From: Bacteroidota bacterium | Lineage (GTDB): Bacteria > Bacteroidota > Bacteroidia > M30B66 | Direction of reading: 5' to 3' | DNA: 33,283 nt | Assembly (NCBI GenBank): GCA_947460255.1 | Contig: CANHIS010000032.1 | Span: 1-33,283 of the forward strand | In this document: piece by piece, positions 17,011 through 25,200 of the stretch | Layout of the letters: each line of letters opens with the position of its first letter | Numbering within the stretch: the stretch's first letter is position 1 | The notes under the pieces: generated by a model | Seen by the model: only the letters and a program-made list of their open reading frames with translations | The model's database searches: none | What the model was told of the DNA's origin: nothing | Translations under genes and position numbers: made by a program

Positions 17011-19527
17011 ATGCTCTTGCATCTCAAGAAATATTTACTGTTGATGAGCCTCATCGGGGCTGTGCTGCCATTGGTAGCGCAAACCGATACGCTCTGTCAG
17101 GCCGATCCAGTGGGGAATTACCACGTGGTCGGGTTGACAAACAGTACCTATTTCTGGGATACGCAAGGTGATGGAACGATCCTCAATGGTCAAGGAAATG
17201 ATTCGGTGCAGATTAGTTGGGCGAACGGGCCGGGCAACTACCAACTTACGGTGTTGGAAACGAGCAGCTTCGGTTGCGCAGGTTTGCCAATGGTGTTGAA
17301 TATTGTGATTTTAGATCCTTCTGTTTCGTTAAATGGGCCGCCGGTGTGCTCCGCGGATTTATCGACCTATAGTTTTAGCGTGACGTTAAATGCCGTTTCA
17401 CTTGAAACATCTGCAGGAACCGCAAGCAACACTGGTGGAAATATTTGGTTGATTGATGGCGTGCCTTCGGGAACTGATGTTGAACTTACAGTTTCGACAG
17501 GAAGTTGCTCAGTTAACCTCACGGTAAACGCCCCGGATTGTAACTGTTTGCCGATTTCACCGCCAACTGCCGCAAGCGTTTCGTATTGTGCAGGCGAATT
17601 GGTTCCGAGCTTAACTGCCACACCACCAACGGGATTTGAAGTGGATTGGTTTACAGTACCCACTGGAGGAATTCCGCTGTTGAGTGGATCGAACAGCTAC
17701 TCACCAGGAACCTCAGGTACTTGGTGGATCGAATCGCGAGAACCTTCCACTGGATGCGTGAGTAGCCAACGGACGGAAGTAAGTGTGATTGAGCATGCGC
17801 TTCCAACCGTAATTGCTTCCCCGGGCAATGCAATTTGTTTAGGTGAATCGATTTTGCTCACTGCCAATGGCGCAGAAACATACGATTGGAGTCCGCCCGA
17901 AGGGCTTTCCGCGGTGAGCGGCAATGATGTAAACGCGAACCCAACTACAAGCACCACCTACACCGTGATTGGCACGGATGCAAACGGATGTTCGGCCAGC
18001 GCGACTGTTTCGGTGGATGTGAACGCGAATTACAACAATACAATAACTGCAAGTATTTGTGGAGGAAGTAATTACGTGCTACCTGATGGAAGTTCGGTAA
18101 ATGCCACTGGAAGCTATTCGGTGACCTTGAGCTCGATAACGGGCTGCGACTCGGTGATTACGACCAATTTAACCGTGTTCAATTTAATTGCAACGACCAT
18201 AAATTCAAGCATTTGCGAAGGCAGCATCTATACCTTACCTGATGGCAGTTTGGTAAGTGCAACAGGAAGCTATCCAGTAATCTTGAGCAGTTCAACCGGC
18301 TGTGATTCGATTGTGACAGTGAACTTAATTGTTGATCCAGCCATCAACATCACCTTGAGTGAAGATGTAGAAATTTGTCAGGGAACGAGCGCCAATCTTA
18401 CGGCATCGGGCGCAGAAACCTATTTGTGGATTCCGGGCATAGGGTTATCCGACAGCACTGGATCAACAGTTACGGCAAATCCTACGATAACAACGACCTA
18501 CCTCGTTTATGGCAACAGCGGTTTGTGCAGCGACATCGACACAGTAACAGTTACAGTTCTTCCGGTGCCACAACTGCAAATCGATCCTTCGGCAGCGGCA
18601 ATTTGTGTGGGCGATACACTTACACTTATGGCGTCGGGCGCTGATGTGTTGATTTGGAACGATACAAGTGGAGTGAGTTTGAGTTGCGACACCTGTGCTG
18701 CAGCGCTCGCCTATCCGCAGGAAAGCATAACCTTTAGCCTTACGGGAATCGAGGGGCAGTGTTCAGCAACAGCTAGCGTTATAGTGGATGTTTTACCAAA
18801 TGTTGTGGCAACCATTTCGGGCGATACGACACTCTGTTTGGGAGAAAGCGTGCAACTTACCGCATCAGGCGGATCGATATATACCTGGAGCACAGGAGAT
18901 TCGACAGCAGTGATTGATGTTTTCGCACAGAATAGCACCTTTATTACTGTGGAAGTGAGTAATGGTGTTTGTCGCGATTCTATAACCACGGCATTGCTAG
19001 TATATCCTACTCCATTGGTAAATGCAGGCGTTGATACCTTAATTTATTTCGGAACATCTGCACAGATATTGGCCAGCAGCAGCAGTTCAGACGGAACTTG
19101 GTTTCCTAGTACCAATTTAAGTTGTTCGGATTGTTTTGAACCGACAGCCAATCCTCCATCCACAACAACCTATTGCTTAACAGTAATGAATATTTATGGC
19201 TGTGCAGCAACAGATTGCATCGATATTACCGTGGATACTTTGTGTGCCGACTTGTTTATACCAAACGTTTTTGCACCTGATGATGCTGGACATACAGAGA
19301 ACAACTGTTTCAAACTTTACGGTTCAGATTGCATTGGAACGATGACCTTAACGGTTTACAATCGTTGGGGTGAAAAAGTATTTGTGTCTTCAAATCCAGA
19401 CGATTGTTGGGACGGGAATTTCAGGGGGCAGCCGCTCAACACCGGTGTTTATGTGTATTACCTAGAAGCTGAATTGATTACTGGAGAATCGCTCAGCAAA
19501 CAGGGCAACTTAACCTTAATGCGTTAG
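17011..19527 (+). CDS. T9SS type B (gliding-motility-associated C-terminal domain) cargo, PKD/Ig-like repeats (838 aa)
   Basis: This is a secreted surface protein exported by the type IX system. The signal peptide is residues 1-24 (LLLMSLIGAVLPLVA-Q). It has the same PKD-like N-terminal domain as the previous gene (WANGPGNYQLTVLETSSFGC), then one copy of the ~239-aa super-repeat (17347 to about 18025). Two 52-aa repeats with SIC-x-G and LPDG-S and GCDS-[VI]-[IV]-T motifs follow, then three to four C-x-G-x-x-x-x-L-x-A-S-G Ig-like units. The C-terminal CHU_C-like domain spans about 745-838: LFIPNVFAPDDAG...TLTVYNRWGEKVF...CWDGNFRGQPLNTGVYVYYLE. PorP/SprF begins 2 nt after the stop, the usual pairing for type B cargo. 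Confidence 0.93.
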   Translation: MLLHLKKYLLLMSLIGAVLPLVAQTDTLCQADPVGNYHVVGLTNSTYFWDTQGDGTILNGQGNDSVQISWANGPGNYQLTVLETSSFGCAGLPMVLNIVILDPSVSLNGPPVCSADLSTYSFSVTLNAVSLETSAGTASNTGGNIWLIDGVPSGTDVELTVSTGSCSVNLTVNAPDCNCLPISPPTAASVSYCAGELVPSLTATPPTGFEVDWFTVPTGGIPLLSGSNSYSPGTSGTWWIESREPSTGCVSSQRTEVSVIEHALPTVIASPGNAICLGESILLTANGAETYDWSPPEGLSAVSGNDVNANPTTSTTYTVIGTDANGCSASATVSVDVNANYNNTITASICGGSNYVLPDGSSVNATGSYSVTLSSITGCDSVITTNLTVFNLIATTINSSICEGSIYTLPDGSLVSATGSYPVILSSSTGCDSIVTVNLIVDPAINITLSEDVEICQGTSANLTASGAETYLWIPGIGLSDSTGSTVTANPTITTTYLVYGNSGLCSDIDTVTVTVLPVPQLQIDPSAAAICVGDTLTLMASGADVLIWNDTSGVSLSCDTCAAALAYPQESITFSLTGIEGQCSATASVIVDVLPNVVATISGDTTLCLGESVQLTASGGSIYTWSTGDSTAVIDVFAQNSTFITVEVSNGVCRDSITTALLVYPTPLVNAGVDTLIYFGTSAQILASSSSSDGTWFPSTNLSCSDCFEPTANPPSTTTYCLTVMNIYGCAATDCIDITVDTLCADLFIPNVFAPDDAGHTENNCFKLYGSDCIGTMTLTVYNRWGEKVFVSSNPDDCWDGNFRGQPLNTGVYVYYLEAELITGESLSKQGNLTLMR
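17347..18025 (+). repeat. Third copy of the A-B-C super-repeat
   Basis: This copy starts at CSADLSTYSF and runs through WFTVPTGG (module B) to ICLGESILLTANGAETYDW and VIGTDANGC (module C), in the same order as the two tandem copies in the upstream gene. It shows that the two neighbouring genes share blocks of several modules, not just single Ig folds. Confidence 0.8.
18037..18336 (+). repeat. Two 52-aa LPDGS / GCDS repeats
   Basis: Two consecutive units inside the type B cargo, 156 nt apart, each read T-I-x-x-SIC-x-G-x-x-Y-x-LPDGS-x-V-x-ATGSY-x-V-x-LSS-x-TGCDS. This repeat type is common in Bacteroidota gliding-associated surface proteins. Confidence 0.8.
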
Positions 19528-19529
19528 TT

Positions 19530-20564
19530 ATGAAGAGAATAATTACGCTTTCAATTTGGATGATCTTGGGCTTTGGAATAAAAGCGCAGGATGTGCATTT
19601 TTCGCAGTTCAACCAAGCACCATTGCTTCAAAATCCAGCAATGGCAGGAGCAACATCGCCACTTCAGGCAACGATTAATTATAGAAGTCAGTGGAAAAGT
19701 ATTACCGTTCCATTTAAAACTTCAATGGCCTCATTTCATATGCGTGTAATAAGGAATCGAAACCAGAAGAATTACTTTGGGATGGGCTTGAATTTTATTT
19801 ACGACCAGAGCGGCGACGGTCAATTGCTAACAACGATAGTGAATTACTCACTTGCTTTTCATGTGAAATTAAATCGGAATCATCATTTAGGGTTAGGATT
19901 GCAGGCTGGCTATGGACAAAGAAGAATTGATACGCAAGGCTTTCAATGGGGCAGTCAATATGAAGCTTTAGGATTTAACTCAAGTATTGCATCAGGCGAG
20001 AATTATGGCAGCGAGGCATTTTCCTATTTAGATATTTCGGGCGGGTTGGTTTGGACATACGACAACAACGCAGGAAAAATGAAAGTACAAGGCAATAACT
20101 ATTCGAAAGGAAGTGCTGGAATTTCTTTGTTTCACTTTAATCGTCCGAATTATTCGTTCAATGCAACGGGCGAAAAGTTGCTCATGAAATACGTGGTGCA
20201 CGGAAACTTTTTGCAAAGCTTTGGCGCTTCTAAAGTGGCTATAAATCCAGGTTTCTTTGCATACTTGCAAGGACCAAACAGGGAAATTTTGATGGGCAGT
20301 TTGGTTAGATACGATCTGTTAGCAGAATCGAAATATTCAAATAAATATGAAAACGTTGGGGCATCAATTGGGGCATATTATAGAATGGGTGATGCTATGA
20401 TAATAAGTTCGTTGATTGAATTAGGAAGTTGGAATTTCGGATTGAGTTACGATGCTAATTTGTCGACATTAAGACAGGCAAGTAACGGTAGAGGTGGATT
20501 TGAGATTTCTATTGGTTACAATGTCTCGGCTGCTCAATTTGGAAAATCGTTCAGGATGCGATAA
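19530..20564 (+). CDS. PorP/SprF family type IX secretion membrane protein
   Basis: Predicted outer-membrane beta-barrel partner of T9SS; family members attach or stabilise type B cargo such as SprB at the cell surface. The signal peptide is about residues 1-19 (ends I-K-A-Q). The diagnostic start of the mature protein DVHFSQFNQAPLLQNPAMAG and then YRSQWKSI are at about 20-55. Alternating aromatic and glycine strands run to a C-terminal beta signature ending G-K-S-F-R-M-R. The 344 aa are normal for the family. It starts 2 nt after the type B cargo stop and is the last gene of the locus; convergent with the methyltransferase gene, with a 48-nt gap and no clear terminator. Confidence 0.95.
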   Translation: MKRIITLSIWMILGFGIKAQDVHFSQFNQAPLLQNPAMAGATSPLQATINYRSQWKSITVPFKTSMASFHMRVIRNRNQKNYFGMGLNFIYDQSGDGQLLTTIVNYSLAFHVKLNRNHHLGLGLQAGYGQRRIDTQGFQWGSQYEALGFNSSIASGENYGSEAFSYLDISGGLVWTYDNNAGKMKVQGNNYSKGSAGISLFHFNRPNYSFNATGEKLLMKYVVHGNFLQSFGASKVAINPGFFAYLQGPNREILMGSLVRYDLLAESKYSNKYENVGASIGAYYRMGDAMIISSLIELGSWNFGLSYDANLSTLRQASNGRGGFEISIGYNVSAAQFGKSFRMR

Positions 20565-20612
20565 ATCTAAATTGAAATAAAACAGCTTAGTGTAACAAAC
20601 AATTGTGGAAAG

Positions 20613-21302
20613 CTATTTTATTGCAACACCATAGCCAATGTATTTCCATTGATTTGGAAAGAGGCGATTGAAGATTAAATTATCAAGAAAAGAAAGTACT
20701 TTACGTTGAAGTTCGGATCTGCCGAAAGTAGCGACTACTCCATTGGCATTAATTTGATAGGAGGAGAAATCCTTCAAAAACGACTTAAGCTCTATAATTG
20801 AGACATAACGCCAAGAGTCGCCCCATTTTACAAATCTTTTTCTGAATGTTTGGTGCAAAGGAGACGCAATAAGATTTTCAGCAAATAACAGTTTCCCTCC
20901 TGGTTTTAAGGCCTTGTGAATCTGCTTGAATACTTGCTGTTGCAATTCGATGTTGTTGTTTCGACCTATTCCACCGATGATGGATTTAAACACAATTAGA
21001 TCGAAATAATTTTCATAAGGAATAATTGATGCATCGATATCTTGGTAATCTATCAAATGCGCTACATTGAAATTTTGATGAAGTGCACTTGCTGTTTTCT
21101 TCGTGTTGGACAGGTCGGAACAAACTACGGACTTCCCATGTAATGCTATCCACAGCGACAAGCCACCTTCTCTTCCGCCCAATTCCAGTGAAGTAGAAAC
21201 TTCACTAAAGTTCGTTTGTTTCTCCCAAAATTCAAGTGCTTTTGCCCATGAGTTTACATCCCATTGCAAGAAACTCTTTAGTTCTTTTTTAGAATAATTC
21301 AC
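20613..21302 (-). CDS. Class I SAM-dependent methyltransferase (229 aa)
   Basis: Cytoplasmic methyltransferase of unknown substrate. Motif I LELGGREGGLSLWIA is at about residues 40-54, followed by the acidic end of strand 2 (VVCSDLS). Motif II/post-I D-I-D-A and the FDLIVFKSIIGGIGR strand come next, and HKALKPGGKLLFAENL (about 129-144) is the standard motif III. The C-terminal part (WGDSWRYVSIIELKSFL) resembles the variable lid of small-molecule or lipid/sugar methyltransferases. There is no signal peptide. It is transcribed toward PorP, and the next minus-strand gene upstream is 103 nt away. Confidence 0.88.
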   Translation of the reverse strand: MNYSKKELKSFLQWDVNSWAKALEFWEKQTNFSEVSTSLELGGREGGLSLWIALHGKSVVCSDLSNTKKTASALHQNFNVAHLIDYQDIDASIIPYENYFDLIVFKSIIGGIGRNNNIELQQQVFKQIHKALKPGGKLLFAENLIASPLHQTFRKRFVKWGDSWRYVSIIELKSFLKDFSSYQINANGVVATFGRSELQRKVLSFLDNLIFNRLFPNQWKYIGYGVAIK

Positions 21303-21405
21303 AAGATGGTTTACTGATATTTATCGGTGAAAGTTAACTAGCTGAAGAATCCTGACGCAATAAATTTTAGGGATAATTCCAATAAAGTAAATGTTTTTCA
21401 GAAAA

Positions 21406-21858
21406 TTATTTGCGCGCTTTTCCTTCTTTGGAAAGAATCATTTTTTCGTTGCGGGTGAAATTCTTGATGAAATCCACTTTTCGAAATCTGAGTGCACTCC
21501 AATCTTCATCGATAGCAACTTGTCGCACGCCTTCCATTCCAAAGCTTCCCATGGTTTGCCATCCTGTATCTCGATTAAATTCGCATTTGTATTTCTTGGA
21601 ACTTCCTTTGGGGTAGGCCACCCAAAATATGGCATCACCTTTTAATTTTGGAGCAATGGCATGTATTGCTTCATCGAGTTGTTTTTGGGTAATGGTAAAT
21701 GCTAGTGCAAAGTGAATCACGTCTTTTTCCGAAACTTGCTGCTGAACGTTTGTAAATTGGCTCATAGCATCTAAATGATGCAGAAGATTTTCAGGAATAT
21801 TCAACACAAACAGCTCCGGTTGATCTTTAAAATTTAATTTTTTGAAGAGTGCATCCAT
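21406..21858 (-). CDS. DUF3052-like protein (150 aa)
   Basis: This soluble protein of unknown function most resembles the DUF3052 family. The core FWVAYPKGSSKKYKCEFN (about 77-94) and the terminal VAIDEDWSALRFRK match the family pattern [LF]W-V-x-[WY]-PK-x-x-S-K and [AV]-x-D-x-x-WSA-L-[RK]. The N-terminus (FVLNIPENLLHHLDAM) is shared with Bacteroidota members. The C-terminal end is lysine-rich. No signal peptide is present. It lies 103 nt from the methyltransferase on the same strand and could be co-transcribed. Confidence 0.75.
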   Translation of the reverse strand: MDALFKKLNFKDQPELFVLNIPENLLHHLDAMSQFTNVQQQVSEKDVIHFALAFTITQKQLDEAIHAIAPKLKGDAIFWVAYPKGSSKKYKCEFNRDTGWQTMGSFGMEGVRQVAIDEDWSALRFRKVDFIKNFTRNEKMILSKEGKARK

Positions 21859-22182
21859 GAAAGCGAAAATAAAAAAGAATGAGAATAAATGTGATAAAGT
21901 AAAATGTAATTTATCAAAGTAGATTTTGCTAAATGATCAGATGTTAAAGACAAAGACAATAGAATGATAACAGTGTTAAGCGCATTCATTAAAAGCAGTT
22001 AACTCTTAATCAGATGTTTCTTTTCTTAAAGTTAAAAATCGCACAGTTCACTAAGGTGAAAACAAATTATTGAACCTTAGTGAACTGTGCGATGGAATTG
22101 TTCTTTGAACGAATCAAACACAATTTCGAAATTAGACCATGATGATAATCAGAATTTCTAACTGAATTATCTCTTATTAAAT
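21859..22182. other. AT-rich intergenic region with inverted repeat
   Basis: This 324-nt non-coding gap contains a perfect 20-bp inverted repeat (22038-22093) listed separately. It should also hold the promoter for the DUF3052-like gene. Nothing else is recognisable. Confidence 0.5.
22038..22093 (-). terminator. Perfect 20-bp inverted repeat, probable terminator of the beta-barrel gene
   Basis: The arms are 22038-22057 and 22074-22093, exact reverse complements (left arm atcgcacagttcactaaggt), with a 16-nt loop. Read on the minus strand, the stem lies about 90 nt after the stop of the 206-aa gene and is followed by a short U-run (TTTTTAAC). On the plus strand there is no U-run. The 20-bp perfect match is longer than most terminators, so an operator or mobile-element remnant remains possible. 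Confidence 0.6.
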
Positions 22183-22803
22183 TTACCTGAACAACCCGAT
22201 TTTCAATCCTAAATAGCCTGTTAAACCAGAAATATCGTTTTGATTAAAATTTCTGTATTTCATATTTGACACAAAACGATAACCAGCACCAGCATTGAGT
22301 CGAATATACTTATGTAAATTCAATTCAAGCATAGCACTTGGTTCTACTTGAAAAAACTTGGCTTCACCTAAACCAGCATCGCCAAATGAATTGTCCATTT
22401 GAACTTCGCTAACACCTAAGCTAACTGGCAATGTTAAATGCACCAATTTCTTAGACCATACAGTGTATTCAACAAAACCGCCAGCAGACCAATAATCCAT
22501 GTAAATAAATGGAATTGTTTCGCTCTGTGGATATATTTCATTCATCGAAAAAGCATAGTAGCCACCAAAGGCAAAACGACTTTTATAACTAATGCCTCCT
22601 CGTGCATGAAACAGCGCTGTGGTACTTTGATCAAATGAGGTTATCCCAAATGAAGGTTCAACGAAAAAGCCAATACTTTTCACGTCAATCTTTTGATTGT
22701 TTCGAAACAAAGTCTGAGGCTCTTGTTCGGATTGCGCATTTAAAGTACTCATGCAAATTGATGAAACAATTAAAACTGCAGATAAATTGATTTTTGAATT
22801 CAT
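22183..22803 (-). CDS. Secreted outer-membrane beta-barrel protein (206 aa)
   Basis: The signal peptide is about residues 1-23 (NLSAVLIVSSICMSTLNA-Q). The mature part is rich in alternating amphipathic strands (FFVEPSFGITSF, FAFGGYYAFSM, YMDYWSAGGFVEYTVW, LTLPVSLGVSEV, LELNLHKYIRLNAGAGYRFV) and ends in a short strand with terminal aromatic-Arg (LKIGLFR), as in small OmpA/OmpW-like barrels. I cannot assign a precise family. The codon ATG at 22803 sits inside one of two copies of attcattaaaaaa (22798-22810 and 22818-22830). An upstream in-frame start is not evident. It is probably monocistronic, ending at the inverted repeat. Confidence 0.85.
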   Translation of the reverse strand: MNSKINLSAVLIVSSICMSTLNAQSEQEPQTLFRNNQKIDVKSIGFFVEPSFGITSFDQSTTALFHARGGISYKSRFAFGGYYAFSMNEIYPQSETIPFIYMDYWSAGGFVEYTVWSKKLVHLTLPVSLGVSEVQMDNSFGDAGLGEAKFFQVEPSAMLELNLHKYIRLNAGAGYRFVSNMKYRNFNQNDISGLTGYLGLKIGLFR

Positions 22804-23223
22804 TAAAAAATATTTTTATTCATTAAAAAAATGAGTTTTTTTTTCACGCCTTGAAAATTAAGTCGAGCTTGGCTTTTTCCTTTTCTATAGAAAAAATTAC
22901 GCTTTATAAACACTCCTTTATCGACGTGCAATTATGATGAATCCTTGGTAACATGTGCCTTCATTTCATACATATCTTAAATTGATACTTTAAAGCCAGA
23001 AGAAAAAGCAAAGCCCTCTTCAAAAGATTTCACTCAAAAAAACATTTACACAATTTCGAATTTCCAGTGCATTAAATGCCTTAAATTCTGCAACATATTC
23101 AATACATGTTACTGTGCCGGTTAAATAAATAATTTTATTTAAAATGTCTTTTTTTCAATTTCTTTTGATTGCATAAAAATGCAGGTGACGAGCATATTTG
23201 AACGCCATTTATAGAAAAAGAAA
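22804..23223. other. AT-rich intergenic region
   Basis: These 420 nt are strongly AT-rich with several A/T homopolymers. A direct repeat attcattaaaaaa occurs at its left edge. No open frame with coding character, RNA gene or exact promoter consensus was found. It separates two minus-strand genes of different character. Confidence 0.5.
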
Positions 23224-23610
23224 TTATCCTTTTGGAGGCGGAGGCACTAATTCAGGATGAAACTGGCTTGAATAAGTTTCTTTATATCCTGCATGTTTGA
23301 TTGGTGATGTATTAACGTCTGCAAACTGAAAGGGATACAAATCAAACGGTGTGTAAAAATCGATATCCTCTAAAAACGGAAATTGTTCAGATTCGCTTTC
23401 GTCATTTTCGTCGTATTCAACAAAGAAATTATCGCAATCAAGTACTTTTTCCATCACTATTTCCAAAATACTTTCCATATCGTTGTAAGTTAAATCTTCA
23501 GAAATATTTAACGGCAAATGATCGGGGCTATCAATACTACAGTTTAAAATATTGATGGACAGTAATATCGTCCAAAAGCGAACAAAATGAAAATTCCTCC
23601 AAAATTCCAT
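23224..23610 (-). CDS. Acidic small protein with proline tail, unknown function (128 aa)
   Basis: No family could be named. A hydrophobic N-terminal stretch (VRFWTILLSINILNC) may be a signal or anchor; the cysteine at about residue 24 could be a lipid-attachment site but lacks a clean lipobox. It is followed by a helix (MESILEIVMEKVLDC), a very acidic patch (VEYDENDESESE) and an aromatic segment (DFYTPFDLYPFQF). The end is HPELVPPPPKG. From memory, similar small proteins with this order (helix, acidic run, proline end) occur widely in Bacteroidota, some on mobile resistance islands; this could not be checked. It is divergent from the esterase gene. Confidence 0.65.
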   Translation of the reverse strand: MEFWRNFHFVRFWTILLSINILNCSIDSPDHLPLNISEDLTYNDMESILEIVMEKVLDCDNFFVEYDENDESESEQFPFLEDIDFYTPFDLYPFQFADVNTSPIKHAGYKETYSSQFHPELVPPPPKG

Positions 23611-23668
23611 AGTAACATAAATGTATACAAAACATTGAATTAAAAAATGTTCAATATTTTTAGAATAT

Positions 23669-23676
23669 TAAATTTG
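23669..23676 (+). promoter_or_regulatory. Putative -7 promoter box TAAATTTG upstream of the esterase
   Basis: TAAATTTG is an exact TAnnTTTG match 18 nt before ATG 23695. No clear -33 TTTG is present at the usual spacing. If used, the transcript would start after the ATG at 23647, which supports the 23695 start. Confidence 0.4.
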
Positions 23677-23694
23677 CCCATCAAACGAATTATT

Positions 23695-24840
23695 ATGAAG
23701 AATATTTTTATAGCTATAACAATAACTTTTTTAACACATCTGCTGCATGCGCAAAACACCGATACTTTGCGCATACAATCCGCTGCATTTAAATCAGAAC
23801 GAACTGTTTATGTTCGCAAGCCTGCCGATTACAAATACGCTGGCGCGGATGTGAGATTTCCGGTGATGTACATCCTCGACGGGCAACATGATTGGTTCGT
23901 AAAACCTATGTTGCAACTCATAGAAAGCCTCCAACAAACCAAGGAAGTTCCTCAAATGCTGATTGTAATCATCCCCTTGGAAGACCGCATCAATGAATGC
24001 AATGTAGATTCTCTAAACATGCCAGAAGCACCTTTACATACATTGATCACCAAGGAAATCCCAAACATCTTACAAGCGTATCGTGCCGGAAAGTATCACG
24101 CAGTAGTGGGCCATTCATTTAGCGCCTCATTTGCGCTATACTCAGCCATTAAAACACCCGAATTCTATGATGCTGTTTTTGCCCATTCTCCAATGGATGC
24201 TCTCCAAATACTTGTGAACGAATTATCGAATCAAGCCAAAAGCAACTTAAGTAAAATCTACTATTCAGTTGGAAGTCCAGATCAATCGAAAGACGCATAC
24301 CATTATGCTGCGTATCAAAAAGCTCTTGCAACAAACCCAACTTTCTTCGAAAATGTGCATGTATATGTAGCGAATTTCTCAGCACATAATGCAGTTCCAA
24401 TTGTGGCAATGCCGAGCTTTTTAAGTGAATGCTTTACTCCCTTTCACAATAGATTTAAGGATGTTGCCGCAGTCGACATGAATTACAAAATGGTCGACAA
24501 GCCCATGAAACCAGAAGATGATATCAAGAAATTGATCAGCTTAGCCAAATTGGGAAACATGAATTACCCACCCGAAATATCCGATTACAATGGCATTGCC
24601 TCTCGTTACTTGAATTCTGAATACTACGAACATGCCTTAGCTGTTTATCTACAAGCCATGCAAGACTACCCGAACTATTACGAATTCCCTGCCTATGCAG
24701 CAGAATTGAGCAAGAGCCAAAAGCCTGATAGCGCTAAATTATTCATCCAAAAAGCCATCGAATTATTGAATACCTTCGAAAAAGACCTACCAGAACGGGA
24801 GGAAATCTTGGTAGAACTCAATGCAATTTTGGAAAATTAA
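23695..24840 (+). CDS. Secreted alpha/beta-hydrolase esterase (esterase D / enterochelin-esterase-like) with TPR-like tail
   Basis: Exported hydrolase; substrate unknown. ATG 23695 is chosen because it begins a signal peptide (MKNIFIAITITFLTHLLHAQ); an upstream ATG at 23647 would add 16 residues before it. The fold starts with VYVRKPADYK and FPVMYILDGQHDW, as in putative esterase family members. The predicted triad is S141 in GHSFSA, D196 in SVGSPDQSKD and H231 in NFSAHNAVP. The last ~80 aa (YNGIASRYLNSEYYEHALAV onward) form TPR-like helices. Total length is 381 aa. Bacteroidota often pair this esterase with a helical tail. The gene is monocistronic by spacing. Confidence 0.88.
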   Translation: MKNIFIAITITFLTHLLHAQNTDTLRIQSAAFKSERTVYVRKPADYKYAGADVRFPVMYILDGQHDWFVKPMLQLIESLQQTKEVPQMLIVIIPLEDRINECNVDSLNMPEAPLHTLITKEIPNILQAYRAGKYHAVVGHSFSASFALYSAIKTPEFYDAVFAHSPMDALQILVNELSNQAKSNLSKIYYSVGSPDQSKDAYHYAAYQKALATNPTFFENVHVYVANFSAHNAVPIVAMPSFLSECFTPFHNRFKDVAAVDMNYKMVDKPMKPEDDIKKLISLAKLGNMNYPPEISDYNGIASRYLNSEYYEHALAVYLQAMQDYPNYYEFPAYAAELSKSQKPDSAKLFIQKAIELLNTFEKDLPEREEILVELNAILEN

Positions 24841-25174
24841 AGAATCCATGCGATTCAATTCCAAAATGCTCGTTTCGAAACTTCTACATTTCAGGCACTT
24901 GTTCTTCGAGATGTTTTAATTTATCATTCAAAATTGCTGAGTAATCCTTGGCTTTATTTAAACGAATATGATTAACTATGTTCTTGCTTCCCCCTTGAAA
25001 TGAAGCTCTTATAATCACAAAACCTGACGAACTGTAGGCAAAATCTTAGAATTTACTGCAATTCTTAACGTGAAAAACACGCGATTCAACGCAGTAATTT
25101 CAGTTTAATCTGTTGATTATGTTAAACTTAAGCACTCCTCTCAACTATTGTGACTGTACTTCAAATAATTAAGG

Positions 25175-25182
25175 TACATTTG
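25175..25182 (+). promoter_or_regulatory. Putative -7 promoter box TACATTTG of the cold-shock gene
   Basis: TACATTTG is an exact match to TAnnTTTG. A TTG at 25148-25150 could serve as the -33 element with 24-nt spacing. Initiation a few bases downstream would give a leader of about 140 nt before ATG 25331, similar in length to leaders of cold-induced csp mRNAs. Confidence 0.5.
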
Positions 25183-25200
25183 TGCGTCGAAAATAGAAAC

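Noticed and set aside
23647-23694. Earlier start of the esterase
   Set aside because: The export signal begins at 23695, and a promoter-like TAAATTTG lies between the two ATGs.
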